The position numbers were made by a program, and so were the translations under genes. DNA of 64,000 bases, taken from positions 3,100,001-3,164,000 of the forward strand of contig NZ_JACCFM010000001.1 of the NCBI RefSeq assembly GCF_013410665.1. Reading direction: 5' to 3'. Each line of letters starts with the position of its first letter. Position 1 is the stretch's first letter. The notes below the pieces were generated by a model. The model was not told where the DNA came from. It searched no databases and saw nothing but the letters and a program-made list of their open reading frames with translations. Source of the DNA: Leifsonia psychrotolerans (GTDB taxonomy: Bacteria > Actinomycetota > Actinomycetes > Actinomycetales > Microbacteriaceae). Below are positions 50,759 to 59,852 of the stretch, piece by piece.

Positions 50759-51840
50759 GACGCCAAGCTTTCGGCCAAGACAGATTCTAGAGTGCGGCGA
50801 CCAACGGTCTTCTTGGTGGTGGCATAAAAATCCTCGGCTGCAATGTCCAACACCTGCTCTTCGAGCATCTCCCGAGTGATGAGTTCGGGCCTACCTCCGC
50901 CGTCGGTGATGATGTCGATTGCCGCACCGGTCAGAAGTCGCCCGAGGCTACCAATAGAGCCATTGGTGCGGTCGAAAAGATACTCGTGCATCGCGGGGAG
51001 AGTGCCAAGCTTGTGGTCGCGCAGAGGGAGGTTCTTCTCAAATCCCGTGATGAGCTGTTTCCATGCAGCTCTGCCGTCGGGGTTGGTTCGCTTCAGCCGT
51101 TCCATCTTGACAAGGTTGAACCGCCCGCTGATTTGACGGCCACGATTTCCGTTGAAAAGTTCGCCGCTGGTCAGGTCGATTCCCGCGTAGACGAAGGTCG
51201 CCGCCAAGTCGTTGTGCATGTTCTTGAGAATGTCGACGGATTCACCGTTGCCAACGTTCCGGCTGGCGAGGTTCTGGAGCTCGTCAACGACGATGAGCTG
51301 GGTGTGGGCGGCATTGAGGGCGCAGACTACGCGCTCGCGGATGTCGAGCATTGTCTCTGTGCTTCGCACCGGCAGACCCAGGAACCGGGCAAAGGTCTTC
51401 ATGAGGAGTTTCCCTGTCGAACCTGCGGGAACCTCGACATACACAACCGGGATATGTCCGAGAGACTGATATTCCGGAATTTGCCGGGCGTACTGGCTGA
51501 ACACATAACGCATGAGTGCTTTCGCCGTGGTGGTCTTCCCTACGGTGGAATCGCCGGAAATCATTAGACCGGCATGACCAGAGTTGCGGCCAATGTTCGC
51601 CGCAAAACTCTTCTGGAGAAGCACCTTCGCCTGCTGCAGCTGAGCGGTATTCAGAAGGATGCTGCCAGACAGATAAAGGATGCGAGTGCGGTCGTATTCG
51701 GAACGCGCTGAATCGGAGAGACTGCGGTAGTCGCGCTCAGTGAGTACCTCAGGCACAGGCGGTGCAGTGCTCAAGTACTCGGTGAGGCCTTCGCGGGTGT
51801 GAAGTTCTGCGGGCCGGTCGGTGTTGTGGAAAAGAAGCAT
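50755..51840 (-). CDS. TnsC/TniB-like AAA ATPase
   Basis: Regulator ATPase of 361 residues. Walker A GDSTVGKTTTA (about 94-104), Walker B QLIVVDELQNLA, sensor region VYAGIDL, and a C-terminal helical segment (NGSIGSLGRLLTGAAIDII) typical of the TniB/TnsC group. It should link the target-bound TniQ protein to the TnsA-TnsB transposase. It starts two bases after the tnsB-like stop and overlaps the tniQ start. Confidence 0.93.
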   Translation of the reverse strand: MLLFHNTDRPAELHTREGLTEYLSTAPPVPEVLTERDYRSLSDSARSEYDRTRILYLSGSILLNTAQLQQAKVLLQKSFAANIGRNSGHAGLMISGDSTVGKTTTAKALMRYVFSQYARQIPEYQSLGHIPVVYVEVPAGSTGKLLMKTFARFLGLPVRSTETMLDIRERVVCALNAAHTQLIVVDELQNLASRNVGNGESVDILKNMHNDLAATFVYAGIDLTSGELFNGNRGRQISGRFNLVKMERLKRTNPDGRAAWKQLITGFEKNLPLRDHKLGTLPAMHEYLFDRTNGSIGSLGRLLTGAAIDIITDGGGRPELITREMLEEQVLDIAAEDFYATTKKTVGRRTLESVLAESLAS

Positions 51841-51842
51841 GG

Positions 51843-53741
51843 TTAGTCCTCGTCGGGGTTGAATGTGTCAAAGCTCGCTGTCGATGACGGCGTGCTCGGG
51901 GTATCGATGGTTTCTTCAGTCGGTGCGTCGTCCTCAAATGAGCCGTGCATCGGAACTCCCACGCGAAGGGAGTCCATGATGGCAACGTCTTCACGGTCGG
52001 TGTTCCGCCGTCCGATGAAGGCACCCGCTGTGTGCGGTGCGAGAAGGACTTCCTCATCTCGGGCGCGGCAGGCAATCCATTTGTGCTCCGGAGAGCGCAC
52101 CCAAAGTTGCAGGGGTCGATATGGGTCAGACTTGACCTCCCAGAATCCCTTGTGCGCGCGGTCGTTGGATTTTTTGCCGCGGTAATCGTCTAGCTTCCGT
52201 GAGTCGTAGACACGGCTGTTGAACTCGATGCCGGTGCTGCGGATTGTGCGAAACGAGGTCGGGAGAAGGGTGATGAAGTCGTCTTCGGTCAGTGGAAGGT
52301 GCAGGGTGGAGGTCAACTCGGAGGCCTGGGCGCACATCTGGTTGGGGGTAAGTAGGACCGTGGGCGAAAGCGGGTCGCGCAGGCTGGAATGGGGGCGGTT
52401 CTGCCAGTTCTTCAGTACCCAATCGTCGAAGAGCTCGCGTAAAGCGAAAATGTGAAGCAGCGGTTCCTCTTCGACTTTGTTGCCACGGAATTCCGGGGAG
52501 CGCCCGACGTAGCCTGGTAGGTGCTGGGTGAAGAGGCTGTTGATGCTGCCGAACATCCGCTCCACCATGGCTTTGTGAACCGGGGTACGCGGTGCCGACG
52601 TCGTGATGTCGATGCCGAACTGGGCCGCCGCAGCAAGGAAGGTGGAGCTGATGTAATCCTTGCCGTTGTCCATCATGATTCGGCGTGGGTAAATGTATGG
52701 GCGCTTTGACTCCAATGCGCGTCGTTCGTCTGCATCCAAGAAGCGGTGGCCAGGAGTGCGGTCCTGCAGCATTCGGCGAAACAGAGTGAGGTCGGGTCGG
52801 TTGGCTGGCGGCACGAGTGCTTCAGCGAGCAAAGTGACGTGGTCGGTACCTTTGGTCGCCTCCATGCGAAGGCTTGAGGCGAGGATGCTCCGTGTAGCTA
52901 CGTCCAACATGATGGTCAGCACGGGGCGAACTATCTCGCCGGATGGAGACTTCACCAGAATGTCCATCGGTGTTGAGTCGACCTGGACCTCCGCGCCAGC
53001 CAGTGCCTGGAAGTTGAAACCGAACTGTCGCTGAGGACGGTCAGCCAGTGAGCGCCTTGTCGATGCGCTGCCCGTAGTGTGCTTCCCCTTGGTGAGCGTG
53101 TCGATATAGCGATACATCGAGGCCGGCGGAGGCACCACTGGCGCGTTCGAGCCGAACTGCTTGATGAGTAAAGCGCGCGTCTCAATAATGAGGCGCGATT
53201 TGGTGCCCGTTGAGCGAGACGTCTGATTCGCGATGACCGTACACAACGCGTCAAACACATCTGTGTTGAGCATGTCGAAAGGGCCGCCTTGTCGAATACT
53301 GCGGCCATCGATGAGTGCAGCAGCGCCGTGTTCGCGGTATGCCTTAATTTTGCGCATGAATGTTGCCCTCGATACCGACTTCCCGGCGGCAACGAGTTCA
53401 GAAATCCTCATTTCAACCCGCTGATTCTGAGAAATTGTCGACGGGTCGTATCCGGCGAGGGGCGTGCCATCGAACGTGCACCCTGTTAGGACTTCGACGA
53501 CGTTTCGGAGCCATTCATTAACGCTGCCGGCGGCTGCGGGCGAGAGTGCGTCGAGCGCGCGAGCTTGAATGGGGATAGTCGCGGGGATACCGACTTGACG
53601 ACGTGCCAGTTCGGTGAAGTTCAAGTCAAACATTTCGCCATCTGCGGTGCGACGGAGCCGAACAAATGGATTTTGGCATTGGACCACGACGTGTTCACCG
53701 TCGTCGAGAAGAATGGGTGCGTTGGTGTCAAGCGTGGGCAT
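51843..53741 (-). CDS. TnsB/TniA-like DDE transposase
   Basis: Integrase-fold transposase of 632 residues. A helix-turn-helix part (about 100-170: RVEMRISELVAAGKSVSRATFMRKIKAYREHG) is followed by the rve catalytic core with Asp in EVQVDSTPMDILV, Asp in RIMMDNGKDYIS and Glu in VHKAMVERMFGSINSLF. A Mu-type C-terminal beta domain and an acidic tail follow. It cuts the 3' ends and joins them to the target. The start at 53741 has aaaggggg; a longer upstream frame overlaps the tnsA-like gene. The true overlap with that gene is 14 bases. Confidence 0.94.
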   Translation of the reverse strand: MPTLDTNAPILLDDGEHVVVQCQNPFVRLRRTADGEMFDLNFTELARRQVGIPATIPIQARALDALSPAAAGSVNEWLRNVVEVLTGCTFDGTPLAGYDPSTISQNQRVEMRISELVAAGKSVSRATFMRKIKAYREHGAAALIDGRSIRQGGPFDMLNTDVFDALCTVIANQTSRSTGTKSRLIIETRALLIKQFGSNAPVVPPPASMYRYIDTLTKGKHTTGSASTRRSLADRPQRQFGFNFQALAGAEVQVDSTPMDILVKSPSGEIVRPVLTIMLDVATRSILASSLRMEATKGTDHVTLLAEALVPPANRPDLTLFRRMLQDRTPGHRFLDADERRALESKRPYIYPRRIMMDNGKDYISSTFLAAAAQFGIDITTSAPRTPVHKAMVERMFGSINSLFTQHLPGYVGRSPEFRGNKVEEEPLLHIFALRELFDDWVLKNWQNRPHSSLRDPLSPTVLLTPNQMCAQASELTSTLHLPLTEDDFITLLPTSFRTIRSTGIEFNSRVYDSRKLDDYRGKKSNDRAHKGFWEVKSDPYRPLQLWVRSPEHKWIACRARDEEVLLAPHTAGAFIGRRNTDREDVAIMDSLRVGVPMHGSFEDDAPTEETIDTPSTPSSTASFDTFNPDED

Positions 53742-54495
53742 GGCGCCCCCTTTCAACGATGCTCGAATCGCTGAGCGGTTCGGTGAGGTCAACGGATACG
53801 AGGCCGACCCAGATGAGGTTGTAAAGCGCCGAACGGCACTCAGCCAGGGTGGGAAGGCCGCTCGCGCGTGCTGCTTCGATGAGAGGCAGGGGAGTGGCCA
53901 GCGCGGCGACGACGCTACTTGCGGCGTCGTTACCGGGGAAGTAGCCGGGATGTTTGAAAGCCGAAACCCAGGCAAGATTCTGCTCCAGCTGGGTATCGAG
54001 GCTGCCGTAGACCTCGTATCGCCAACCCACTAGGTCGCAGACCGCTCGAGTCTTGGCGGCCTGCAACTGGAACTTCTCGCTCTGGATGTATTTCGTCGGC
54101 TTCGTGTCGTACACAACTTGTTGATGGTCGGCATGTAACGCGATGTAGTCGGGCGTGTGCTTGGTTCCGTCGCCAAACGAGAGTTCAAATGGCTGTGCAG
54201 CGATTGCCGTCACATCGGCATGCATATCAAGCCAGCGGAGCGTGTTCGCTTCCAGAAGTGACTCGTGCCAGACATGGCGGCCGGTTTGCGAAAAGTAGTA
54301 GAGCCCGTGGAAGTTGGTCATGTGCTTGTAGCGATTTCCTCGACGGAATTCGCTCGCTAGGTAAAGCTCCTCATCGAGCAGGGTCGGACCCACCGGCTCG
54401 AATCGTTTGGTGTCCGCTGGTTCAATCCATCGGATGGTTGCGGGGAGCGCCAGTACGCGCTCGGCGTTGTTTGGAAGTTTCATTTCTTGCCTCAT
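53728..54495 (-). CDS. TnsA-like endonuclease
   Basis: Endonuclease of 255 residues with a PD-(D/E)xK core: Glu in HVWHESLLEANTLRWLDMH (about 76-94), Asp in TKHTPDYIALHADH and D-x-K in VVYDTKPTKYI. This is the TnsA pattern that cleaves the 5' ends, so the element should move by cut-and-paste without a cointegrate. Two start codons are possible, ATG 54495 (gagagg in front) and ATG 54483. It is the first gene of the transposition operon; the 122 bases to the divergent HTH gene should hold its promoter. Confidence 0.9.
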   Translation of the reverse strand: MRQEMKLPNNAERVLALPATIRWIEPADTKRFEPVGPTLLDEELYLASEFRRGNRYKHMTNFHGLYYFSQTGRHVWHESLLEANTLRWLDMHADVTAIAAQPFELSFGDGTKHTPDYIALHADHQQVVYDTKPTKYIQSEKFQLQAAKTRAVCDLVGWRYEVYGSLDTQLEQNLAWVSAFKHPGYFPGNDAASSVVAALATPLPLIEAARASGLPTLAECRSALYNLIWVGLVSVDLTEPLSDSSIVERGRHAHA

Positions 54496-54617
54496 GAACC
54501 TCTCTATTAACGGTGGCCGGAAGGAATCGCCCGTATGGGCAGGCTCGTCGGTCTTTTAGCTCCACAAAAGAGCGCGAAGCTCCAATCTGCCAGCGCGATT
54601 CGGATACCATTTAGCAA

Positions 54618-55013
54618 ATGAGTGACCCGCGATATAAACCGAAATCGTTCTCTGCCGAGCCGGAGGCATTTGGCAAAGCAGTCAAAATGCGATGGCATCC
54701 GATGCTCGCTGGTCCGACGGAACGGCATCATCGAGCGGCAATGCTTCAGCACAACTACGCATGTCGAATTCGCGAGCGACTGAAGGTCGAAGATTGGACA
54801 TTCAAGCGATACGCGTCGGAGGCCCAGATTGAATATGACCGTCTAGTCAGAATGCTGCGCGGTGAGGTGGTGATGCGGTTAGAAGACATCGCCCTGGCTG
54901 ACGAGCTCCTCAAAGGAGTTAGCGAATGGTCGCATAGGGCGATGCGAAATCATGCAAAGGCGCTTGAAGAGCAACGAGAGAAGGAAGCCAGGCAGAATCG
55001 CGCGAAGCGGTGA
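54618..55013 (+). CDS. Small helix-turn-helix protein (transposon cargo/regulator)
   Basis: Basic protein of 131 residues. Residues about 50-98 look like a Cro/C1-type helix-turn-helix: RIRERLKVEDWTFKRYASEA, then IEYDRLVRMLRGEVVMRLEDI. The C-terminus is a charged helix (HAKALEEQREKEARQNRAKR). It is divergent from the tnsA-like gene and could regulate the transposition operon. No recognised name. Confidence 0.65.
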   Translation: MSDPRYKPKSFSAEPEAFGKAVKMRWHPMLAGPTERHHRAAMLQHNYACRIRERLKVEDWTFKRYASEAQIEYDRLVRMLRGEVVMRLEDIALADELLKGVSEWSHRAMRNHAKALEEQREKEARQNRAKR

Positions 55014-55106
55014 TGGTTGACTGCCAGGCTGGGCCTGAGCATCGAATTCACAGCGCTTGTAAAACCCGGAACTGTCGGCTTAGCTCAACTGTCTGCGACT
55101 AAAGCG

Positions 55107-55796
55107 TCACCATTCGACAGTTGCTTGGGCGTGGAACTTCTTAAGGAGTTCGTCTGGCTGGTCGATGAACGCGACTGGGCAAGCGTCGTCTTTGAAGTAT
55201 GTGGATGGCGCGCAGAGCCATAGAGCAAGCTCATCGAGGCGCCATTTGAGCTCCAAGGCAAGCGTGACAAGGTCCGGAATCACCTGTTTGGTAGTGCCCA
55301 GGTCGAGGTCAAACTGGAAACCCGGGAACTGTAGCGCTCCATCCCGCGCGAAACCAAGCAGCTTTCGCGATACGAGCAGCTCCTGAATTTCGTCAGGGCC
55401 CGCCTGTTTGAGTCCAAGGATTTCCGTGACCTCAGCCTCCGTAAAGAGCCCGTACGTAGCTTTCATCGTCTGAAACGACGCCGCAGTGTAGGCCTTTGCG
55501 AGAGCAACTCCGGTCAGTAGCTCGATGCGCCTGATGACGCTCGTATCCTGCCAGTAGTAGTCAATGAGCATGTCGTCCGACAACATCGTCCAATGCCCGC
55601 GAGCGCCTACTCGGCAGGCGTCGATTGTGCGCAGCGGTCGTGGCCGGTCATTGACTGTTGATGGCCGGCCCGGGCCCGGATGTCTGGTCACGGTCCCGCT
55701 GTCCAAGTCCATGACGTGAGTGCTGCCTTGGGTAACGATTCGCCAAATGCCGCCTTCGGTGCCGGTGAGCGCATTGACTTCACGTATGTCTTCCAT
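55107..55796 (-). CDS. Protein of unknown function with an MbcA/ParS-like C-terminus (tentative)
   Basis: Product of 229 residues behind a good ribosome binding site (aaggag). N-terminal 80 residues look beta-rich (GGIWRIVTQGSTHVMDLDSG). A middle helical part follows, and the end reads ALELKWRLDELALWLCAPSTYF...CPVAFIDQPDELLKKFHAQA. That ending is reminiscent of the toxin-binding domain of Xre/MbcA/ParS antitoxins, but no RES toxin gene is adjacent. It lies inside the transposon between the HTH gene and the ABC-three-component operon. Confidence 0.6.
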   Translation of the reverse strand: MEDIREVNALTGTEGGIWRIVTQGSTHVMDLDSGTVTRHPGPGRPSTVNDRPRPLRTIDACRVGARGHWTMLSDDMLIDYYWQDTSVIRRIELLTGVALAKAYTAASFQTMKATYGLFTEAEVTEILGLKQAGPDEIQELLVSRKLLGFARDGALQFPGFQFDLDLGTTKQVIPDLVTLALELKWRLDELALWLCAPSTYFKDDACPVAFIDQPDELLKKFHAQATVEW

Positions 55797-56145
55797 TGAA
55801 GACTCCTTAGTGCGACGGGTGTTGCGACCCAGGCTCTAGCGGGGCTGCGATACCGCCTTCCGTTGTACATACTAATGAACACTTGGTTCTGCTTCAAGGG
55901 GTGCGGGGCGGTCCCCCCGAAGGCGCGGCAGGTTGCCACTGCGGCCGCTGGGATGATTAAGTGCCGGATGGAGGCGGCCGCGAGCGTCACCGGTTCAGGG
56001 AGCTCTCAGACATCGTCGTGTTAACGCGTTCGCGGTGGCTGCCTCCTGTGGTCGGTGCAAAGTTCATCGTCAACCATTCCTGCGATGTCGGCGTCGACCG
56101 GTAGCCTCGCCTGAAAACGACATTGCAACAAGACGGGTGGACGAA
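55797..56145. other. Gap inside the transposon without a recognised gene
   Basis: 349 bases holding the promoter side of the minus-strand gene at 55796 and the leader of the plus-strand gene at 56146. I see no clear RNA or repeat. Confidence 0.35.
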
Positions 56146-56637
56146 ATGGTTGAAATGGTTGCTCGGCTCAACGGTGAACTTGATGAAGAATGGGGCGCCA
56201 GGCATTCATTGAGGAAGCGAGCCGGTACAAGCGGTATCTACTCCATACGAGGCTTGGTGAGGAAAGGCGCACACAACGAGTTGCTCGATGGCTTGGAATC
56301 TGACTATGAACTTGAGAGCGCGTTGTTTGACCACGCAAGGCATTTCCGGAAGAGCGAGAGCGGCACGACAGCAGCAATCGTGACCGCTCCGTACCTGCGA
56401 GCAACAATCGGATACTTCGGGAGCGCAGCGAAGGCAAACGAGAGAATTAGTGAAATCGCCCGTGCGCTCGGCCTGAATGTTCGAGTGGGCCATCCCGAGG
56501 ACACCATCTACTTGTCTAACCTGGAGGGTGACCCGACACTACCGATTGTCTGGTGGAACCCAGACCGGTACTCCTTGGAATTGCCCGAGGTAGAGGACCC
56601 GAACCCGCGGTTCGCTCATCGAATGTCGACCTTCTAA
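56146..56637 (+). CDS. Transposon cargo protein of unknown function
   Basis: Product of 163 residues from ATG 56146, chosen because ggtgga precedes it; the frame is open 111 bases further upstream. It is mostly polar and probably soluble (RGLVRKGAHNELLDGLESDYELE..., VRVGHPEDTIYLSNLEGDPTLP), with no motif I recognise. It runs in the same direction as the ABC-three-component genes 139 bases downstream and could be an extra component or an independent gene. Confidence 0.55.
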   Translation: MVEMVARLNGELDEEWGARHSLRKRAGTSGIYSIRGLVRKGAHNELLDGLESDYELESALFDHARHFRKSESGTTAAIVTAPYLRATIGYFGSAAKANERISEIARALGLNVRVGHPEDTIYLSNLEGDPTLPIVWWNPDRYSLELPEVEDPNPRFAHRMSTF

Positions 56638-56776
56638 TAGTTACCGGCCGGGAGAGCAATCAGGGTGGGGAGCGGATGACTGCCTGCTGTGCTTTCGGCA
56701 TTGCATTAGCGCATGCTCAGATGTGCATGAGATAGGCCATAGACTCACGATAGTTAGTGACCTGGGGCGGGGGAGT

Positions 56777-57715
56777 ATGGAATTTCATGAGCGCATCGGT
56801 CTGCGACCAGTGCTTTGGGCCCATTTGCTCGGTCTAACGGGAACGGCCTTTGAAAGCTTCTTCCAAGACCTGCTCGGACTCGTTGACCCAAGTTTTGTTC
56901 CGGTGCGCACGCATGGAAATATCGGTGACCAAGGAAGCGACGGCCTGAGCCTCAGCGGCGGGAAGCTTTACGCCTGCTACGCACCTGAAGTGCCAAACGC
57001 GGCGTCTACGGTGAAAAAGTTCAAGTCGGACTTGGCTAGTGCCCTCGTGCAGCGCGCCCGCCAATTCCATACTTTCGTATTCGTCCACAACGATGTTCGG
57101 GGCGTGCATCCAGAGCTCGCTACGGCCCTCGCCGAGGCGCGGACGGATTACCAAAGCCTGAAGTTTGAGGTCATGGGGCAGCCTCGAATTCGTGACATGG
57201 TTGGACGGCTGGACCGTCCAACGGCGGAGTCCCTGCTCGGGACGCCTTTGCCACTTGCGCATGAGTCTCGCGTGGGCTTGGTGGAACTTGAGGAACTGCT
57301 TGGGCAGCTAAGAGAAAGTCGGCTGGAAGCAGCCGATCTGCCACATGTTGAGTCGGTTTCATCCAAAAAACTGCTATATAGCGAGCTCACCGCAGATACC
57401 CAGGCTGAGCTTCGAGATGCTATGAAGTACAGCCCGTCGATTGAGGGCTACTACAACGAACGCATCGATGTCATGGAGCGTGATGAGGTCGCGGCAAGAT
57501 TTCGAAATGAATACGCAGAAGTCAGAGTGGCGAGTGACGACCCAGAAGTGGTCTTGCAGCGATTGCAAATTTTTCTAGCGGGAGAAGGGGCCCCTGATGG
57601 GAGGGCTTCGTATCGTGCCCAGACAGCCGTCCTTGCGTACTTTTTTCAGACTTGTGACATTTTTGAGAATCCACCGCCAAATTGGCGTGTTCCTGAGATG
57701 AGCGCGGCCAGTTGA
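56777..57715 (+). CDS. ABC-three-component system, nuclease-like/C-terminal component
   Basis: Product of 312 residues. The first 120 residues look like a restriction-endonuclease fold: FESFFQDLLG, then VRTHGNIGDQGSDGLSLSGGKLYACYAPE, then KFKSDLASAL and TFVFVHND. GD-x-G-x-DG followed by YxCYAP resembles Mrr-like and conflict-system nucleases. The C-terminal part (about 195-312) is helical and fits the assembly domain of ABC-three-component partners. The start at 56777 follows cgggggagt; an upstream ATG at 56723 has no site. The stop overlaps the start of the next gene (TTGA). It is probably the effector subunit. Confidence 0.72.
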   Translation: MEFHERIGLRPVLWAHLLGLTGTAFESFFQDLLGLVDPSFVPVRTHGNIGDQGSDGLSLSGGKLYACYAPEVPNAASTVKKFKSDLASALVQRARQFHTFVFVHNDVRGVHPELATALAEARTDYQSLKFEVMGQPRIRDMVGRLDRPTAESLLGTPLPLAHESRVGLVELEELLGQLRESRLEAADLPHVESVSSKKLLYSELTADTQAELRDAMKYSPSIEGYYNERIDVMERDEVAARFRNEYAEVRVASDDPEVVLQRLQIFLAGEGAPDGRASYRAQTAVLAYFFQTCDIFENPPPNWRVPEMSAAS

Positions 57716-57960
57716 TAACACCTACAAAGGGGATTGCGCCTCAGCGCGCGTTGCTTAGCATCGGCGCTCAAGTGTCAATAGTGCTCACTGAGCCGATGAC
57801 GGTAAGTCAGGTGTGGACCGAGTTAAAGCGCTGGCGTCTGCAAAACGGCAATCATCGCCAAATTACATTCGGCTGGTTTGTGTTGGCACTGGATGTGCTC
57901 AACATGCTCGACGTTGTTCGCCTTGAGAATGGGCTGTTGTACAAGACTGTGAGGATTTAG
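57712..57960 (+). CDS. ABC-three-component system middle component
   Basis: Small protein of 82 residues beginning at TTG that overlaps the previous stop. SIVLTEPMTVSQVWTELKRWR and ITFGWFVLALDVLNMLDVVRLENGLLYKT look like a winged helix, as in the MC6-type middle components that join the ATPase and the effector. Its stop codon abuts the ATPase ATG. The family assignment rests on size, pattern and gene order. Confidence 0.75.
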   Translation: MITPTKGIAPQRALLSIGAQVSIVLTEPMTVSQVWTELKRWRLQNGNHRQITFGWFVLALDVLNMLDVVRLENGLLYKTVRI

Positions 57961-59700
57961 ATGCTGGTAGAGCTCTACTCGACTGACCCGGGCTTCAAAC
58001 GAGTCAAGTTTCAGCCAGGGCTGAACATCTTGGTTGCAGAGAAGACTAAAGCATCTAGCGCGACCGACTCAAGAAACGGCTCCGGAAAATCTTCGGTCGT
58101 GGAGATTCTCCATTTCCAGCTCGGTATGACTCGGCTGACCGACTCAGTCCTTTTGGCACCCGAATTGAAGAATCATGAGTTCACCCTTCGGCTAAATTGG
58201 CCTTCCGTGAGTCGGGACTTAACTGTTTCACGGTCGCTTGCGAAGAAATCAAAGGTGAGGCTTGAACCCAATGTTGTTGAGCTGAAAACCCTCGTCGAAT
58301 TGGCCGGCTCCGAATCGATACCCGCCTGGGTGAGCGCGATTGGACGCGACCTATTTGGTCTTCCGGAGGAGCACGCCCCTGTCAGCGCCCGAATGTTGAT
58401 TGGCCTATATATCCGTCGGGTGAGTCAGCACGGATTTAACGAGCCAGTAAAGACTCATCCAAGCCAGTCAGTGTCCGTGGCCTCAGCTCAAGTCGCCTAT
58501 CTCCTTGGTCTGAACTGGCGCCTCGCTGGAAGTTACGCGGCGTTGGCAGCTCGTGATGGGACGCTAAAAAAGCTAAAAGCGGCAGCCAAAGACCCCTCGT
58601 TTCATTTGTTGGTGGGGTCTGTTTCGGAGCTTCGCGGGCAAATTGCATCAGCAAAACGGCGGGTGCACGAGCTTCAATCTCAAGTTGAGACGTTTCGAGT
58701 CGTACCGGAGTACGAGCTGCTGCAGGCAAATGCCGACGAGCTGGATGGAAAGATTCGGGGGCTTCGCGCGGGGGACGCGGCGGATAGAGCGAACATTCAG
58801 GACCTCGAGGCCGCATTTCACAGTGAGAGTGAGCCGGATACTCGATATCTAGAGCGAGCATACGCAGAACTCGGTCTAAGCCTGCCAGAGCGTGTTCTGC
58901 GCAGCTATGAAGAGGTCCGTCGGTTTCATGAAAGCGTGCTCACCAATCGCCGCTCGTATCTTGAGGAGGAGCTTGCTTCGACGAAGGCAAGGCTTGAGCT
59001 GCGCCAGGAAGAACGAATCAAGTTGGGCGAGGGCCAGGCAAAGCTTCTCCACGCTTTGAGCGAGGGAGGCGCACTAGCCGCGCTTGGGACCATGCAGGAG
59101 CAACTGTCGGTTGCGCGGGCCAATTTGGCGGCGCTACAAAATCGATTTGAAATGGCGAAGAAGCTTGAAGAGTCGGAAGCAGATATCAAGGTCGACCGAG
59201 TCAAGCTGCGTCAATCCCTGAATCGCGACCTTGCCGAACGAGAGGCTGTCATCGAGGAAGTCAACCGGCTTTTCCAGCGGTTCGCTGCAGCGTTGTATAG
59301 CCCGGACAGGGACGCCTACATCGAGTTCACTGCATTGGACACGAGCCTTCAAATCGTTCCTCATATCGGCGGAGAGAGAAGCAAGGGGATTGGCCAGATG
59401 GTCATTTTCTGCTTTGACTTAACGCTCGCCGTAATTGCGCACCGGAATGGCCGTGGCCCTGACTTCCTGGTTCATGACAGCCACCTATTTGATGGCGTCG
59501 ACGAACGTCAAATCTCGCGCGCACTTGTACTCGCGACAGCGGTCTGCAGCGAGGAGGAGATGCAGTACATCATTACGATGAACTCCGATGAACTCGCAAA
59601 AGTGGAAGGCGTTGGAACGCCATTCGACGAGTACGTAATTCAGCCTAGGCTGACCGACACCTACGAAGATGGCGGACTTTTCGGCTTTCGTTTTGACTGA
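57961..59700 (+). CDS. ABC-three-component system ATPase (DUF2326, SMC/RecN-like)
   Basis: ATPase of 579 residues. Walker A RNGSGKSSVVEIL (about 39-51) lies in an N-terminal half domain; a long coiled-coil middle follows (about 205-440, e.g. LEEELASTKARLELRQEERIKL). The C-terminal half has GERSKGIGQMVIFCFDLTLA as the signature-like segment and FLVHDSHLFDGVDERQ as Walker B and the following loop, as in DUF2326 proteins. Such ATPases are thought to sense aberrant nucleic acid or phage structures and drive a partner effector. Third gene of a tightly coupled operon. Confidence 0.85.
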   Translation: MLVELYSTDPGFKRVKFQPGLNILVAEKTKASSATDSRNGSGKSSVVEILHFQLGMTRLTDSVLLAPELKNHEFTLRLNWPSVSRDLTVSRSLAKKSKVRLEPNVVELKTLVELAGSESIPAWVSAIGRDLFGLPEEHAPVSARMLIGLYIRRVSQHGFNEPVKTHPSQSVSVASAQVAYLLGLNWRLAGSYAALAARDGTLKKLKAAAKDPSFHLLVGSVSELRGQIASAKRRVHELQSQVETFRVVPEYELLQANADELDGKIRGLRAGDAADRANIQDLEAAFHSESEPDTRYLERAYAELGLSLPERVLRSYEEVRRFHESVLTNRRSYLEEELASTKARLELRQEERIKLGEGQAKLLHALSEGGALAALGTMQEQLSVARANLAALQNRFEMAKKLEESEADIKVDRVKLRQSLNRDLAEREAVIEEVNRLFQRFAAALYSPDRDAYIEFTALDTSLQIVPHIGGERSKGIGQMVIFCFDLTLAVIAHRNGRGPDFLVHDSHLFDGVDERQISRALVLATAVCSEEEMQYIITMNSDELAKVEGVGTPFDEYVIQPRLTDTYEDGGLFGFRFD

Positions 59701-59852
59701 TGCTCCGTGCCGCGGGAGACGGATTACGGCGTATCGAACTGCGGAGCTCCCTCCGCAACGGTCGCTGATGAGGCCGGTGCCCACCTCGGAGGGGTCCTGC
59801 AGTCGAGTAGGAGCTCGTTGAGAGGCCTGCGGTCTATCATTCTCAATTGGCG

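Noticed and set aside
53742..53975. Upstream extension of the tnsB-like gene
   Set aside because: The extra residues overlap the tnsA-like gene in another frame; a good ribosome binding site precedes the ATG at 53741.
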